A DNA stretch of 43,841 nucleotides from Lachnoclostridium sp. UBA903 (GTDB lineage: Bacteria; Bacillota; Clostridia; Lachnospirales; Lachnospiraceae): contig DBEP01000045.1 in NCBI GenBank assembly GCA_002294045.1, positions 229 through 44,069 of the forward strand, given 5' to 3'. Under the pieces are notes generated by a model that saw only the letters and a list, made by a program, of their open reading frames with translations, was not told where the DNA came from and made no database searches. Shown here piece by piece: positions 7,119-14,680 of the stretch (position 1 is its first letter; every line of letters starts with the position of its first letter). The translations under genes were made by a program, and so were the position numbers.

Positions 7119-7793
7119 ATGAGAATTTTACTTGCTGAGGATGAAAGGGAATTGTCAAATGCTTTAGTCGCCATATTAAAGCATAATAATTATTCGGTGG
7201 ATGCCGTTTATGACGGAGCGGATGCCCTGGACTACGGTTTGTCGGAGAACTACGATATAATTATTTTGGATATTATGATGCCTAAAATGAGCGGGCTTAA
7301 GGTGCTGGAGAAATTAAGGAAAGAGGGAATTTCAACACCGGTTTTAATGCTCACTGCCAAAACAGAGGTTGAAGACCGGATTATCGGGCTGGATAAGGGT
7401 GCCGATGATTATCTGGGCAAACCCTTTGCTATGGGGGAATTGCTGGCAAGAGTCCGTGCCATGACAAGACGCAAAGCGGAATTTACACCGAATGTAGTCG
7501 GCCTGGGCAATATCAGACTGAATAAAGAAAGCTTTGAACTTACCAATGGAACTACTTCGTTAAGACTTAGCAATAAGGAGTTTCAAATGATGGAAATGCT
7601 GATTAATAACCCGAAACGGCTGATATCCACGGAACAATTTATGGATAGAATCTGGGGCTATGATGCGGAGGCGGAAATCAGTGTGGTATGGGTTTATATT
7701 TCTTATCTGCGCAAGAAACTGGAATCCCTGGATGCAAATGTAAAGATTAAGGCTGTCAGAGGTGTCGGTTATACTCTGGAGGAAGGCAGATGA
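7119..7793 (+). CDS. OmpR/PhoB-family response regulator
   Basis: A 224-aa regulator with an N-terminal receiver domain (acid pocket E7/D8, phosphoacceptor D51 in LDIMMPKMSG, T in LTAKTEV, K in GKPF) and a C-terminal OmpR-type winged helix (LSNKEFQMMEMLINNP ... SYLRKKLE ... VRGVGYTLE). I start it at ATG 7119 (MRILLAEDE) after GGAGG; an in-frame ATG at 6978 would add an implausible tail crossing the hairpin at 6982-7013. Its stop overlaps the kinase start by 4 bases (ATGA). The tandem repeats before the VTC gene (9231-9271) are a likely target. Confidence 0.93.
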   Translation: MRILLAEDERELSNALVAILKHNNYSVDAVYDGADALDYGLSENYDIIILDIMMPKMSGLKVLEKLRKEGISTPVLMLTAKTEVEDRIIGLDKGADDYLGKPFAMGELLARVRAMTRRKAEFTPNVVGLGNIRLNKESFELTNGTTSLRLSNKEFQMMEMLINNPKRLISTEQFMDRIWGYDAEAEISVVWVYISYLRKKLESLDANVKIKAVRGVGYTLEEGR

Positions 7794-9019
7794 TCCGAAA
7801 ACTACAAAGAAAGTTTATCACGATTGCAATGATGTCCCTGACCCTGGTCATGGTGCTGCTGGTAGGTTCCATTAATATCATTAACTTTTATCAGATGGAT
7901 CACTGGGTGAAGGGAACCATTAAAACACTGTCGGATAACCAGGGTAAGTTCCCCAAGTTCGAAAGGATAAAACCACCTCAGAATAAGCCCTATTTCGGAT
8001 TTCAGATGAATGAGGAAACGCCTTTTGAAACCAGGTATTTTTCCGTTGAAATCAATGATGACGGAAGCATACGCAAGATAGATACAAGCCATATAGCCGC
8101 CGTAACCTCTGAAGATGCCGCAGATTTCGCCGATTCGGTATTAAGTGCCGGTAAGAGCAGCGGATATAACGGAATATATAGATATGCAATTGTAGATAAA
8201 ATATATGGTTCCCTGATTATATTTGTTGACTGCAGAAGCCAGCTAAGAACCGTTACTTTGCTTTTGCTGGTTTCCACCGGAGTTGCACTTATAACGCTCC
8301 TGCTTGTATTCCTTTTGGTATCTGTCTTTTCCAGGAGGGCCATTAAGCCCATTATCAGCAGTATGGAAAAGCAGAAACAGTTTATTACGGATGCGGGCCA
8401 CGAGATTAAGACTCCTCTGGCCATTATATCGGCCAATGCAGACGTATTAGAGCTGACCGGAGGAGAAAATGAATGGATTGCCAGTATCCGGCATCAGACG
8501 GACCGTCTTGATAAGCTGGTTAAAAATCTGTTAATGCTTTCCAAAATGGATGAGGATAATATTAAGTTATCCTTTCATGATTTTGATATCAGTAAAGCGG
8601 TTTCAGAAATAGCCGGTTCTTTTGTGGCTATGGCTGAGACACAGAATAAAAAATTACTGATGGATATCAGACCCGGACTGATATTTCACGGAGATGAGAG
8701 CAGTATCCACCAGCTTATATCCACGCTTATGGACAATGCCATGAAATATTCCAATAAAAACGGAATTATTAAGATAACGTTAAATGCCGTCAAAAAGGGT
8801 ATCAAACTGGAAGTATATAATACTACGGATGAAATCGGCACGGAAAACCTGAATCAGCTGTTTGACCGTTTTTACCGGCCGGATATGTCAAGGTCCAGGA
8901 CAACCGGAGGGTATGGAATCGGACTTTCTATTGCAAAGTCCATTGTAGAAGCCCATCACGGTAAAATTACAGCCGAAAGCAAGGACGGAAGATCCATTTG
9001 TTTCACGGTTTTTATATAA
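7790..9019 (+). CDS. Sensor histidine kinase
   Basis: A 409-aa membrane kinase. TM1 lies near residues 12-32, an extracellular sensor segment of about 120 residues follows (FYQMDHW to VDCRSQL), and TM2 is around residues 155-178. The H-box is FITDAGHEIKTPLA (H204), the N-box is DNAMKYSNKNG and the G-box is GGYGIGLSIAKSI, so ATP binding looks intact. No clear HAMP domain separates TM2 from the dimerisation helix. It is translationally coupled to the response regulator. The next operon (VTC, DUF4956, carbohydrate-binding lipoprotein) is the likely output; the signal may be an envelope cue. Confidence 0.92.
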   Translation: MIRKLQRKFITIAMMSLTLVMVLLVGSINIINFYQMDHWVKGTIKTLSDNQGKFPKFERIKPPQNKPYFGFQMNEETPFETRYFSVEINDDGSIRKIDTSHIAAVTSEDAADFADSVLSAGKSSGYNGIYRYAIVDKIYGSLIIFVDCRSQLRTVTLLLLVSTGVALITLLLVFLLVSVFSRRAIKPIISSMEKQKQFITDAGHEIKTPLAIISANADVLELTGGENEWIASIRHQTDRLDKLVKNLLMLSKMDEDNIKLSFHDFDISKAVSEIAGSFVAMAETQNKKLLMDIRPGLIFHGDESSIHQLISTLMDNAMKYSNKNGIIKITLNAVKKGIKLEVYNTTDEIGTENLNQLFDRFYRPDMSRSRTTGGYGIGLSIAKSIVEAHHGKITAESKDGRSICFTVFI

Positions 9020-9080
9020 TGAAAATATTATGTAATATAAATGGAAATAAAAAGGGTATTGCCAAATAATTCCGCTGATG

Positions 9081-9117
9081 AAAGGATTGGATGTATATTT
9101 TACATTCAATCCTTTTT
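9081..9117 (+). terminator. Intrinsic terminator of the two-component operon
   Basis: AAAGGATTG (9081-9089) pairs with CAATCCTTT (9107-9115), with an inner ATGTA/TACAT stem, and ends in TTTTT. It lies 62 bases after the kinase stop. Confidence 0.75.
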
Positions 9118-9120
9118 AAT

Positions 9121-9172
9121 GTGTTCGGAAAATCATCGCCGTTCTAGAGACCCAATTATTCTTCAAACACGC
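9121..9172. repeat. REP-like element, TTCAAACACGC family, copy 1
   Basis: Reads GTGTTCGGAAAATCAT, then CCGTTCT, and ends TTCAAACACGC, so its two ends are imperfect inverted repeats. The same layout and blocks occur at 14597-14656. Related TTTTTCAAACA ends appear in the direct repeats at 11-76 and 1128-1195. Confidence 0.6.
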
Positions 9173-9230
9173 TATTCTAATACACTATAAAGTAAATTAA
9201 GTTAATCTGCGGCGGCATCTTTTTTAGAAA

Positions 9231-9283
9231 TGTAAATTTAATGTAAATTTTTTAAGGTTTATTTTAAGTAAGAGGGGTATAAT
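9231..9283 (+). promoter_or_regulatory. Promoter of the VTC operon with tandem response-regulator-like boxes
   Basis: TGTAAATTT occurs at 9231-9239 and 9242-9250 (11-base step), followed by TTTAAGGTT (9251) and TTTAAGTAA (9263). The -10 is a perfect TATAAT at 9278-9283, but the matching -35 position (about 9255-9260) is poor. Tandem half-sites about one helical turn apart upstream of a promoter with a weak -35 are typical of activation by OmpR/PhoB-type regulators; the adjacent response regulator is the natural candidate. Confidence 0.6.
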
Positions 9284-9318
9284 CGGCCTATCAGATAATT
9301 AAGAAAGGAGGGGTTTGA

Positions 9319-10050
9319 ATGAACCAATATCAGGAAACATTTAAAAGATACGAAAAAAAATATCTGCTGGAGGGGGAGAAGTATGAATTATTAAGACAAA
9401 AATTACAAAATTATCTGAAAGAAGACGAATATGGTGAGACTACAATCTGCAATATCTATTTTGATACGCCGGACTACCGCCTGATTCGAAATTCCATGGA
9501 GAAACCAATCTATAAAGAAAAGCTAAGATTAAGAAGCTATGGAACTCCTCAGGAATATGACCCTGTGTTTATTGAATTAAAAAAGAAGTATAAGGGGATT
9601 GTTTACAAAAGAAGGGTAAAATCAGAGCTTTGTACGGCGGAACATTATTTATATGACGCAGAACCGGCAGTGGAGCAGTCACAGATTACCAGGGAAATAG
9701 ACTGGTTCTTAAATTTTTACGAAGAGGTTAGGCCTGCCATGTATATATCTTATAACCGGATTGCCCTATATGGAATAGAAGATAAAAATCTCAGGATAAC
9801 CTTTGACAGCAATATTATATGGCGGGAAGAAGAACTCTGGCTGGAACGGGGGGTATGGGGTGCCCCATTATTAAAAGAAGGCTGGAGACTTATGGAGATT
9901 AAAGTACCAGGCGCAATGCCTCTTTGGCTGTCCCATGTTTTAAATGAATTGGAAATTTTCCCGGCTTCCTTTTCCAAATACGGAAAAGGATATCAGGAGG
10001 CATTGCTGTCAAAAAAGGAAAAAAGAAAAGGGGAGATAGTCTATGTTTAA
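9319..10050 (+). CDS. VTC-domain (polyphosphate polymerase-like) protein
   Basis: A 243-aa protein matching the VTC/CYTH-like triphosphate tunnel fold. Conserved features are the N-terminal RYEKKYLL, NIYFDTPDYRLIR, the basic strand KEKLRLRSYG, the FIELKKKYKG strand with downstream KRR, the metal-site-like LMEIKVPG and the terminal FSKYGKGYQ. In yeast Vtc4 this fold makes polyphosphate; in bacteria it usually sits beside DUF4956 and CotH-type genes, and its substrate is not established. It is cytosolic, with no signal peptide. GGAGG precedes the ATG. The DUF4956 gene overlaps its end by 8 bases, implying a shared complex. Confidence 0.88.
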   Translation: MNQYQETFKRYEKKYLLEGEKYELLRQKLQNYLKEDEYGETTICNIYFDTPDYRLIRNSMEKPIYKEKLRLRSYGTPQEYDPVFIELKKKYKGIVYKRRVKSELCTAEHYLYDAEPAVEQSQITREIDWFLNFYEEVRPAMYISYNRIALYGIEDKNLRITFDSNIIWREEELWLERGVWGAPLLKEGWRLMEIKVPGAMPLWLSHVLNELEIFPASFSKYGKGYQEALLSKKEKRKGEIVYV

Positions 10051-10708
10051 TTCGATTTTATCAGGTGCACTTACAATGGAAGCATTTTTAATCTGCACCG
10101 TTTGCTCAATTATATTAGGGGCAGTGATGGCATGGCTTCACAGTCTATATAACAACAGCAGCAAAGGCTTTGTAATGACTATTGCCCTGATGCCGGCTAT
10201 TGTCCAAATGGTTATTATGCTAGTGAACGGAAACCTTGGTACGGGAGTTGCCGTAATGGGGGCTTTCAGTCTGGTACGTTTCCGCTCCATACCCGGGAAT
10301 GCCAAGGAAATCAACAGCATTTTCATGGCTATGGCAGTGGGGCTGGCGACGGGAACAGGGTATCTTGCGGTAGCAGCCGTATTTGTCATCGTCCTTGGCG
10401 GTATAAGTATTTTATATAATATCAGCAGCTTTGGAGAAACAAAGATGAAAGAAAAGGAACTACGGATTACCATTCCGGAAAGCCTGGACTATACGGGAGT
10501 TTTTGATGACCTGTTTACTAAGTATACGAAGAAAAATGAACTGATTCATGTTAAAACTGCCAATATGGGCAGCCTTTATAAATTAAATTATCGTATTTTA
10601 TTAAAAAGTCCGGACGAAGAAAAGGCATTTATTGACGAGCTTCGCTGCAGAAACGGAAACCTGGAAATTGCTATCGGTAAAATTACATACGGTAGCGACG
10701 AACTTTAA
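10043..10708 (+). CDS. DUF4956 membrane protein
   Basis: A 221-aa protein with about four membrane helices in the first 130 residues (EAFLICTVCSIILGAVM; FVMTIALMPAIVQMVIML; a GTGVAVMGAFSLVRFRSIP segment; TGYLAVAAVFVIVLGGISIL) and a soluble ~85-residue C-terminal domain. The SLVRFRSIPGNAKE motif between helices is the DUF4956 hallmark. The biochemical role is unknown. It overlaps the VTC gene by 8 bases and is 23 bases from the lipoprotein gene, so the three probably form one transport or polymer-handling unit at the membrane. Confidence 0.88.
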   Translation: MFNSILSGALTMEAFLICTVCSIILGAVMAWLHSLYNNSSKGFVMTIALMPAIVQMVIMLVNGNLGTGVAVMGAFSLVRFRSIPGNAKEINSIFMAMAVGLATGTGYLAVAAVFVIVLGGISILYNISSFGETKMKEKELRITIPESLDYTGVFDDLFTKYTKKNELIHVKTANMGSLYKLNYRILLKSPDEEKAFIDELRCRNGNLEIAIGKITYGSDEL

Positions 10709-10731
10709 TAGAAAGAGAATGAGGTGAGTTT

Positions 10732-12420
10732 ATGAGAGAAAGGTCAAAATTTTATATTACCATCCTGACAATCAGCGTTCTGTTATTTACCGGATGCGGG
10801 GTTAAGCCGGGTAATCAGGCGGAAGCAGGAGCAGATAGTACAAATAGTACGAACAGTACGAACAATACGGTTGAGGTATTGGAAACAGGAAGTTCCTCCT
10901 CTTCCCAGGTAGTTGTAGATACGGAGTTTACGGCAAGGGACCTGGAGGTAGGGTATGAGGAAAGTACGGCAACTAAAATTACATTAAACGGAAGCAGTAT
11001 GGAGGTATCAGGAGACGGAGCAGCCGCAGAGGGCGGCGTCCTGACCATCAGCCAGGAAGGCACCTATGTGTTAAGCGGCACTTTAAATGACGGACAAATC
11101 CTTGTGGACGCCGGTGACTCGGATAAGATTCACATTATTTTCAATGGGATAACAATATCCCATTCCCAAAATGCTCCGGTTTACATTAAAAATGCAGACA
11201 AAGTATTTATAACCCTGAATGAGGGGACCAAAAACACATTAACCGACGGGGCAGAATACGTCCAGACAGATGACAATAATGTGGACGGTGTTATTTTTAG
11301 TAAGGCCGACTTAACCATTAACGGGGACGGCACTTTAAATATTACAGGTAATTATAAACATGGAATTGTATCCAAGGATGACCTCGTAATTACAGGCGGA
11401 ACCTTTAATATTACCGCGGCAAAGGATGCTTTAAACGGCAAGGACTGTGTGAAGATTAAGGAGGGTACTCTTAATCTGAGTGCGGAGGAAGGAAACGGAA
11501 TCCAGTCTAAGAATGGTGATAATGCTACAAAGGGATATGTTTATATAGCCGGCGGTGATATTACCGTTTTAAAAAGCCAGGAAGGAATTGAGGGTACGGT
11601 TATCCTGATTGAAGACGGTACAATTAATATAACGGCTGCGGATGACGGACTGAATGCGGCAAGCGGCAGCAGTGAAACAGAGGAAGACGGTACGGCAGGT
11701 ACAAATAAACCGGAAAATCAGACAGCAAATGCACCGGCAACTTCAGGAGTAAGGAGAACAAGGAATGCGGCAAATGAAACAACGGATACAGCGGAAAATA
11801 CGGCAGATACGACAGATGCAAATACAGCACCGGCAAACGGTAATTTCCGCGGCGGTTTTGGCGGCGGTGACTTTGGAGGAGGCAGAGGCGGTGACTTTGG
11901 AGAGGATACCAACTGCTATATTTCCATTACAGGCGGATTAATTACCATTAATGCAAATGCCGATGGAATTGATTCCAACGGGTCCCTCTATATATCAGGC
12001 GGCAGTGTGTATATCAGCGGCCCTACCAATAATGGGAACGGTGCTCTTGATTACAACGGAAAGGCGGAAATAACAGGCGGAACGGTGATAGCGGCAGGCA
12101 GTTCCGGTATGGCACAGGGATTCTCGGATACCTCCACCCAGTATTCCCTTTTATATTATTTTACGTCGGTTATTGAAGGCGGAACCGAAATAAAGCTGAC
12201 GGACGAAGACGGTAATGTAGTTGCCGCTTATCTGCCGGACAAGGAATACCAGTCCGTAGTAATCAGTACGCCGGAGCTTGCAAAGGATAATACTTATACT
12301 ATAACCTGCGGAGACCAGACTGCCGATATAACGCTGACATCTGTGGTAACAAGCAACGGACAGCAGGGAAGAGGCGGCCCGGGAGGAAACGGAGGTCCGG
12401 GAGGAGGGTCCAGAGGATAG
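10732..12420 (+). CDS. Cthe_2159-type carbohydrate-binding lipoprotein
   Basis: A 562-aa exported lipoprotein: signal peptide with lipobox LLFTGCG, a Thr/Asn/Ser linker, then a repetitive right-handed beta-helix-like domain with many GG-x-hydrophobic turns (YVLSGTLNDGQILVDAG, ITGGTFNITAAKDALNGKD, SKNGDNATKGYVYIAGGDI). This matches the Cthe_2159 family, whose founding member binds acidic polysaccharides. About residues 315-390 form a Thr/Ala/Asn then Gly/Phe-rich insertion with RGGFGGGDFGGGRGG, and the C-terminus is Gly-rich. It takes the place that a CotH-type kinase occupies in many VTC/DUF4956 clusters. It should sit on the outer face of the membrane. Confidence 0.82.
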   Translation: MRERSKFYITILTISVLLFTGCGVKPGNQAEAGADSTNSTNSTNNTVEVLETGSSSSSQVVVDTEFTARDLEVGYEESTATKITLNGSSMEVSGDGAAAEGGVLTISQEGTYVLSGTLNDGQILVDAGDSDKIHIIFNGITISHSQNAPVYIKNADKVFITLNEGTKNTLTDGAEYVQTDDNNVDGVIFSKADLTINGDGTLNITGNYKHGIVSKDDLVITGGTFNITAAKDALNGKDCVKIKEGTLNLSAEEGNGIQSKNGDNATKGYVYIAGGDITVLKSQEGIEGTVILIEDGTINITAADDGLNAASGSSETEEDGTAGTNKPENQTANAPATSGVRRTRNAANETTDTAENTADTTDANTAPANGNFRGGFGGGDFGGGRGGDFGEDTNCYISITGGLITINANADGIDSNGSLYISGGSVYISGPTNNGNGALDYNGKAEITGGTVIAAGSSGMAQGFSDTSTQYSLLYYFTSVIEGGTEIKLTDEDGNVVAAYLPDKEYQSVVISTPELAKDNTYTITCGDQTADITLTSVVTSNGQQGRGGPGGNGGPGGGSRG

Positions 12421-12470
12421 CCTTTACCAGACTAGTTCTGCAAAAGAACAGGGAATAAGAAAAATAAAAA

Positions 12471-12546
12471 GGGCTGCTGCAAAATTCAAAATAACTTACT
12501 TGTGGATAGACACATGTTCAGTAATTTGACAATTTTGCAGCAGCCC
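12471..12546. repeat. 76-bp MITE-like element with perfect 16-bp terminal inverted repeats
   Basis: GGGCTGCTGCAAAATT (12471-12486) is the exact reverse complement of the right end (12531-12546). A related, longer element lies at 16449-16578. It sits between the convergent lipoprotein and encapsulin genes and runs into CTGATTTTTTC, so it may also serve as a bidirectional terminator. The rest of the gap to 12659 shows only a short GAATCAA/TTGATTC hairpin. Confidence 0.65.
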
Positions 12547-12659
12547 CTGATTTTTTCGTTCTAAAGGCATGTTAATAATAGTGTTCCTATGCGGTTCCGG
12601 AATCAAAACCTTGATTCGGCTTTGGTTCCTGGCCAGTTTTAAAAGCTGCCTGACCGGGA

Positions 12660-13475
12660 TTATTCAAAAACAGTAATAGCCTGTTTACGCTTAATCCGAA
12701 GCAGGACACTTTCTAATACACGGAAGCAGTGATTTAAATCTTTCTGTTCCAAATAGGCGGTTGCCAGATCCTGACCAATCACCAGGTCCATATTTCTTGC
12801 TTCCGGACAAACCAGAACGGCTTTACCGGTACCTAAAACCGATGAGTAGAATACATTGCCGTCCAGCAGCTTACTGATCCGTTCAATTTCAAGCAGGCCG
12901 GTTCCCGGCTGGATTCTCTGCAGCTGGGTGTAAAGGTCAGGGCTGAGTACCAGTGCATAAGTTCCGAATATACTTTTTTCCGTAAATATCTCCAAAGCGG
13001 CAACAATATCGGAAAATGCGTTTTCACCGGATGACCAATCGCTGCGTTTTATCTTATTCGTACCGGGTGCGGTCAGTAATCCGTCGTATCCATTAGCTGA
13101 ATTACCAAAAAATACTAAGCGGTCTTCCTTCCTGGAACTGTTTTCAGCAGCAGATGCCGCCTTTGATAAATCAACGGGATATCCGAATTTCCGGCTGTTT
13201 TCCAGATCTTTTGTAAAAATTGTAAAATCATCATATATGATAGGGATTTCCACATATTTTCTACCTTTTGTAACTATGAAACCATCATCTGAAATCTCAT
13301 CCAGAGACTCAGAATCGTCAATATGAATACTTTCCGTACCGATACCAAGAGGTCCGAAAATGTGCAGGAATCTTCTTGAGATTAAAATATTACGGGCGGT
13401 ATTAACAACAGTAGAGTCAATTTGTTCCCATAACTCGGTTGGTAAATTAGAATTTTCTCTTGACAGATAACTCAT
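12660..13475 (-). CDS. Family 1 encapsulin nanocompartment shell protein
   Basis: A 271-aa HK97-fold shell protein of the encapsulin / linocin-M18 family. The N-terminus MSYLSRENSNLPTELWEQID, then ARNILISRRFLHIFGPLG, the VEIPIIYDDFTIFTKDLE E-loop region, the SDIVAALE helix followed by ALVLSPDLYTQLQR, and the C-terminal LATAYLEQKDLNHCFRVLES are all characteristic. Length is typical of T=1 24-nm shells, but T number cannot be read from sequence. GGAGGG lies 8 bases before the ATG. It is 24 bases downstream of the ferritin-like cargo gene, and together they form an iron-storage compartment. Confidence 0.95.
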   Translation of the reverse strand: MSYLSRENSNLPTELWEQIDSTVVNTARNILISRRFLHIFGPLGIGTESIHIDDSESLDEISDDGFIVTKGRKYVEIPIIYDDFTIFTKDLENSRKFGYPVDLSKAASAAENSSRKEDRLVFFGNSANGYDGLLTAPGTNKIKRSDWSSGENAFSDIVAALEIFTEKSIFGTYALVLSPDLYTQLQRIQPGTGLLEIERISKLLDGNVFYSSVLGTGKAVLVCPEARNMDLVIGQDLATAYLEQKDLNHCFRVLESVLLRIKRKQAITVFE

Positions 13476-13499
13476 GTATGCACCCTCCTTTTATAGTTT

Positions 13500-13871
13500 T
13501 TATGAATTCAATAAACTTCCCACTGTCTTGGGAATAGCCGTATCCGCTGCTTGTCCGGAATCGGAAGCCGTTATGCCCAAATCTTCCAGCATTTCTTTTA
13601 CCTCAGCTTCGCCGGATACAAACAGTTCCGCTTCCTTAGGGTCAAGGATACGAAGCAGTGTCATTAATTCTCCCACGTGTGCTTTTTCCTCATCCCTGAT
13701 ATCGGCAATAACCTTTTTGGCAATTTCGTCATCCGTTGCCTGGACATGTGCATCATAAATATAAATGGCTTCCAATTCCCCTGCAATATCCAAACGAATG
13801 GCTTGAATCAGTTCTTCTTTTGACATTTTTCTTTCAACATTACCCTGAAATGGGTTTCCAAAAGCTGGCAT
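13500..13871 (-). CDS. Encapsulated ferritin-like protein (EncFtn) with cargo-loading peptide
   Basis: A 123-aa encapsulin cargo. Two helices carry the ferroxidase ligands at the positions known for Rhodospirillum EncFtn: E32 (GELEAIYIY), E62 and H65 (RDEEKAHVGE), with Y39 also kept. Such proteins assemble as open decamers whose iron sites form at subunit interfaces. The C-terminus PKTVGSLLNS resembles the family 1 targeting peptide (consensus close to LTVGSL), reached by a flexible acidic linker from about residue 95. AGGAGGT precedes the ATG. It is first in the operon with the shell gene; a promoter is visible at 13910-13938. Confidence 0.95.
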   Translation of the reverse strand: MPAFGNPFQGNVERKMSKEELIQAIRLDIAGELEAIYIYDAHVQATDDEIAKKVIADIRDEEKAHVGELMTLLRILDPKEAELFVSGEAEVKEMLEDLGITASDSGQAADTAIPKTVGSLLNS

Positions 13872-13909
13872 TCTTTTTACCTCCTTAAATAAGAATAATT
13901 ACTGTTATT

Positions 13910-13938
13910 AGTATATATGGAATAGCCGTAAAATGCAA
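13910..13938 (-). promoter_or_regulatory. Promoter of the encapsulin operon
   Basis: On the minus strand TTGCAT (13938-13933), a 17-base spacer and TATACT (13915-13910) lie about 40 bases before the cargo gene start. The -10 is strong and the -35 moderate. Confidence 0.55.
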
Positions 13939-13978
13939 TACTAAATTGAAAAATGTTGAAAAATTATAACTGGTTTTA

Positions 13979-14004
13979 TTATCCTATTCAGCTGCATAGG
14001 ATAA
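13979..14004. promoter_or_regulatory. 9-bp dyad upstream of the encapsulin promoter
   Basis: TTATCCTAT (13979-13987) and ATAGGATAA (13996-14004) are exact reverse complements with an 8-base centre, about 40 bases beyond the -35. It does not match the Fur or PerR box I know. An operator for the iron-storage operon is possible; it could equally be an unrelated hairpin. Confidence 0.4.
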
Positions 14005-14098
14005 ATATGCCAACTTTGGTGAAGTTTTATTCTATCTTTGGTCATTTTATGTAATGCTGTAATTAAGGTATGCCGGTTCTGCCATCAGTTTAGTCGGT

Positions 14099-14386
14099 AG
14101 GGAAAACTCTGTCCAGGAAATAGTCCCGGCGGTAAGGCGGCTTCCGGAGGTAATTGTCCGATTTTGCAAGGAAAGAACCCCTATGACACTAAAAAACTCC
14201 AAAAATTACTTGAGACGGAGTGAAAACCGGACAACTCGCTCACGCTCAGACAGTTCCGTTTTTCACTCCCGGCGTAATTTCCGGAGTTTAAGTGTCATAG
14301 GGGACCTTCCCAAATGCAAAAGTCTACCAACTACCTCCGGAAGCCGCCTTGCCGCCGGAGCTATTTCCTGGACAGAGTTTTCCCAC
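14099..14386. mobile_element. Long fold-back (palindromic) element, about 288 bp
   Basis: Almost the whole stretch is one imperfect inverted repeat. GGAAAACTCTGTCCAGGAAA at 14101 pairs with the segment ending TTTCCTGGACAGAGTTTTCC near 14383; GGCGGCTTCCGGAGGTA pairs with TACCTCCGGAAGCCGCC; CCCTATGACACT pairs with AGTGTCATAGGG; CGGAGTGAAAACCGGA pairs with TCCGTTTTTCACTCC. The centre is CTCGCTCACGCTCAGACAG. No transposase is encoded and the small open frame inside is a by-product of the palindrome. It is best read as a non-autonomous fold-back/MITE-type element; a structured RNA is the alternative. Confidence 0.7.
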
Positions 14387-14470
14387 GGCCCAGCGTTAAT
14401 TTAGGCTTGCAATAATTTATGGAATCGATTATACTAAAGGAGCAGTAATTTACTGCTAATATTTTTATAA

Positions 14471-14560
14471 AGGACAGTTCGTGACCATCCTGTCGGTAAA
14501 CAAAACTAGGGATTAGTAGTTGAAACTACTTTGTTTATGGGCTTATGCCCTATTTTTTTG
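14471..14560 (+). ncRNA. preQ1-I riboswitch and expression platform
   Basis: GACAG (14473-14477) pairs with CTGTC (14490-14494) around a loop TTCGTGACCATC, followed by an A-rich tail ending AAACTAGGG (14503-14511). That stem, TTC-containing loop and AAACTA tail match the class I preQ1 aptamer. Downstream come TAGTAGTTGAAACTACT, a GGGC/GCCC hairpin and T-runs (14553-14559, 14563-14569), a plausible terminator-based switch. The genes that follow make and move preQ1 precursors, which supports the call. High preQ1 should switch the operon off. Confidence 0.85.
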
Positions 14561-14596
14561 CCTTTTTTTATGCATGGAACAGGATTGTGAACAGGA

Positions 14597-14656
14597 GCGT
14601 GTTTGAAAAAATCATTACACCGTTCTGAACGCCTCAGGAATTTTTCAAACACACGC
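14597..14656. repeat. REP-like element, TTCAAACACGC family, copy 2
   Basis: GCGTGTTTGAAAAA (14597-14610) faces TTTTTCAAACACACGC (14641-14656), with ATCATTACACCGTTCT inside. The inner ATCAT...CCGTTCT...AATT order is shared with 9121-9172. It lies between the riboswitch and the queC ribosome binding site, so it becomes part of the leader RNA. Confidence 0.65.
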
Positions 14657-14680
14657 CAGGTGCCTTAAGAAAGGATTTTT

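Noticed and set aside
12471..12546. Remnant of a full IS6- or IS1182-like insertion sequence
   Set aside because: Only 76 bases with no transposase fragment; called MITE-like instead. Resemblance of the ends to known insertion sequences cannot be tested here.
13474..13758. Plus-strand open frame opposite the EncFtn gene
   Set aside because: A shadow of the well-supported minus-strand cargo gene.
14183..14404. 73-codon open frame inside the fold-back element
   Set aside because: It is produced by the palindrome, lacks a ribosome binding site and shows no protein-like composition.
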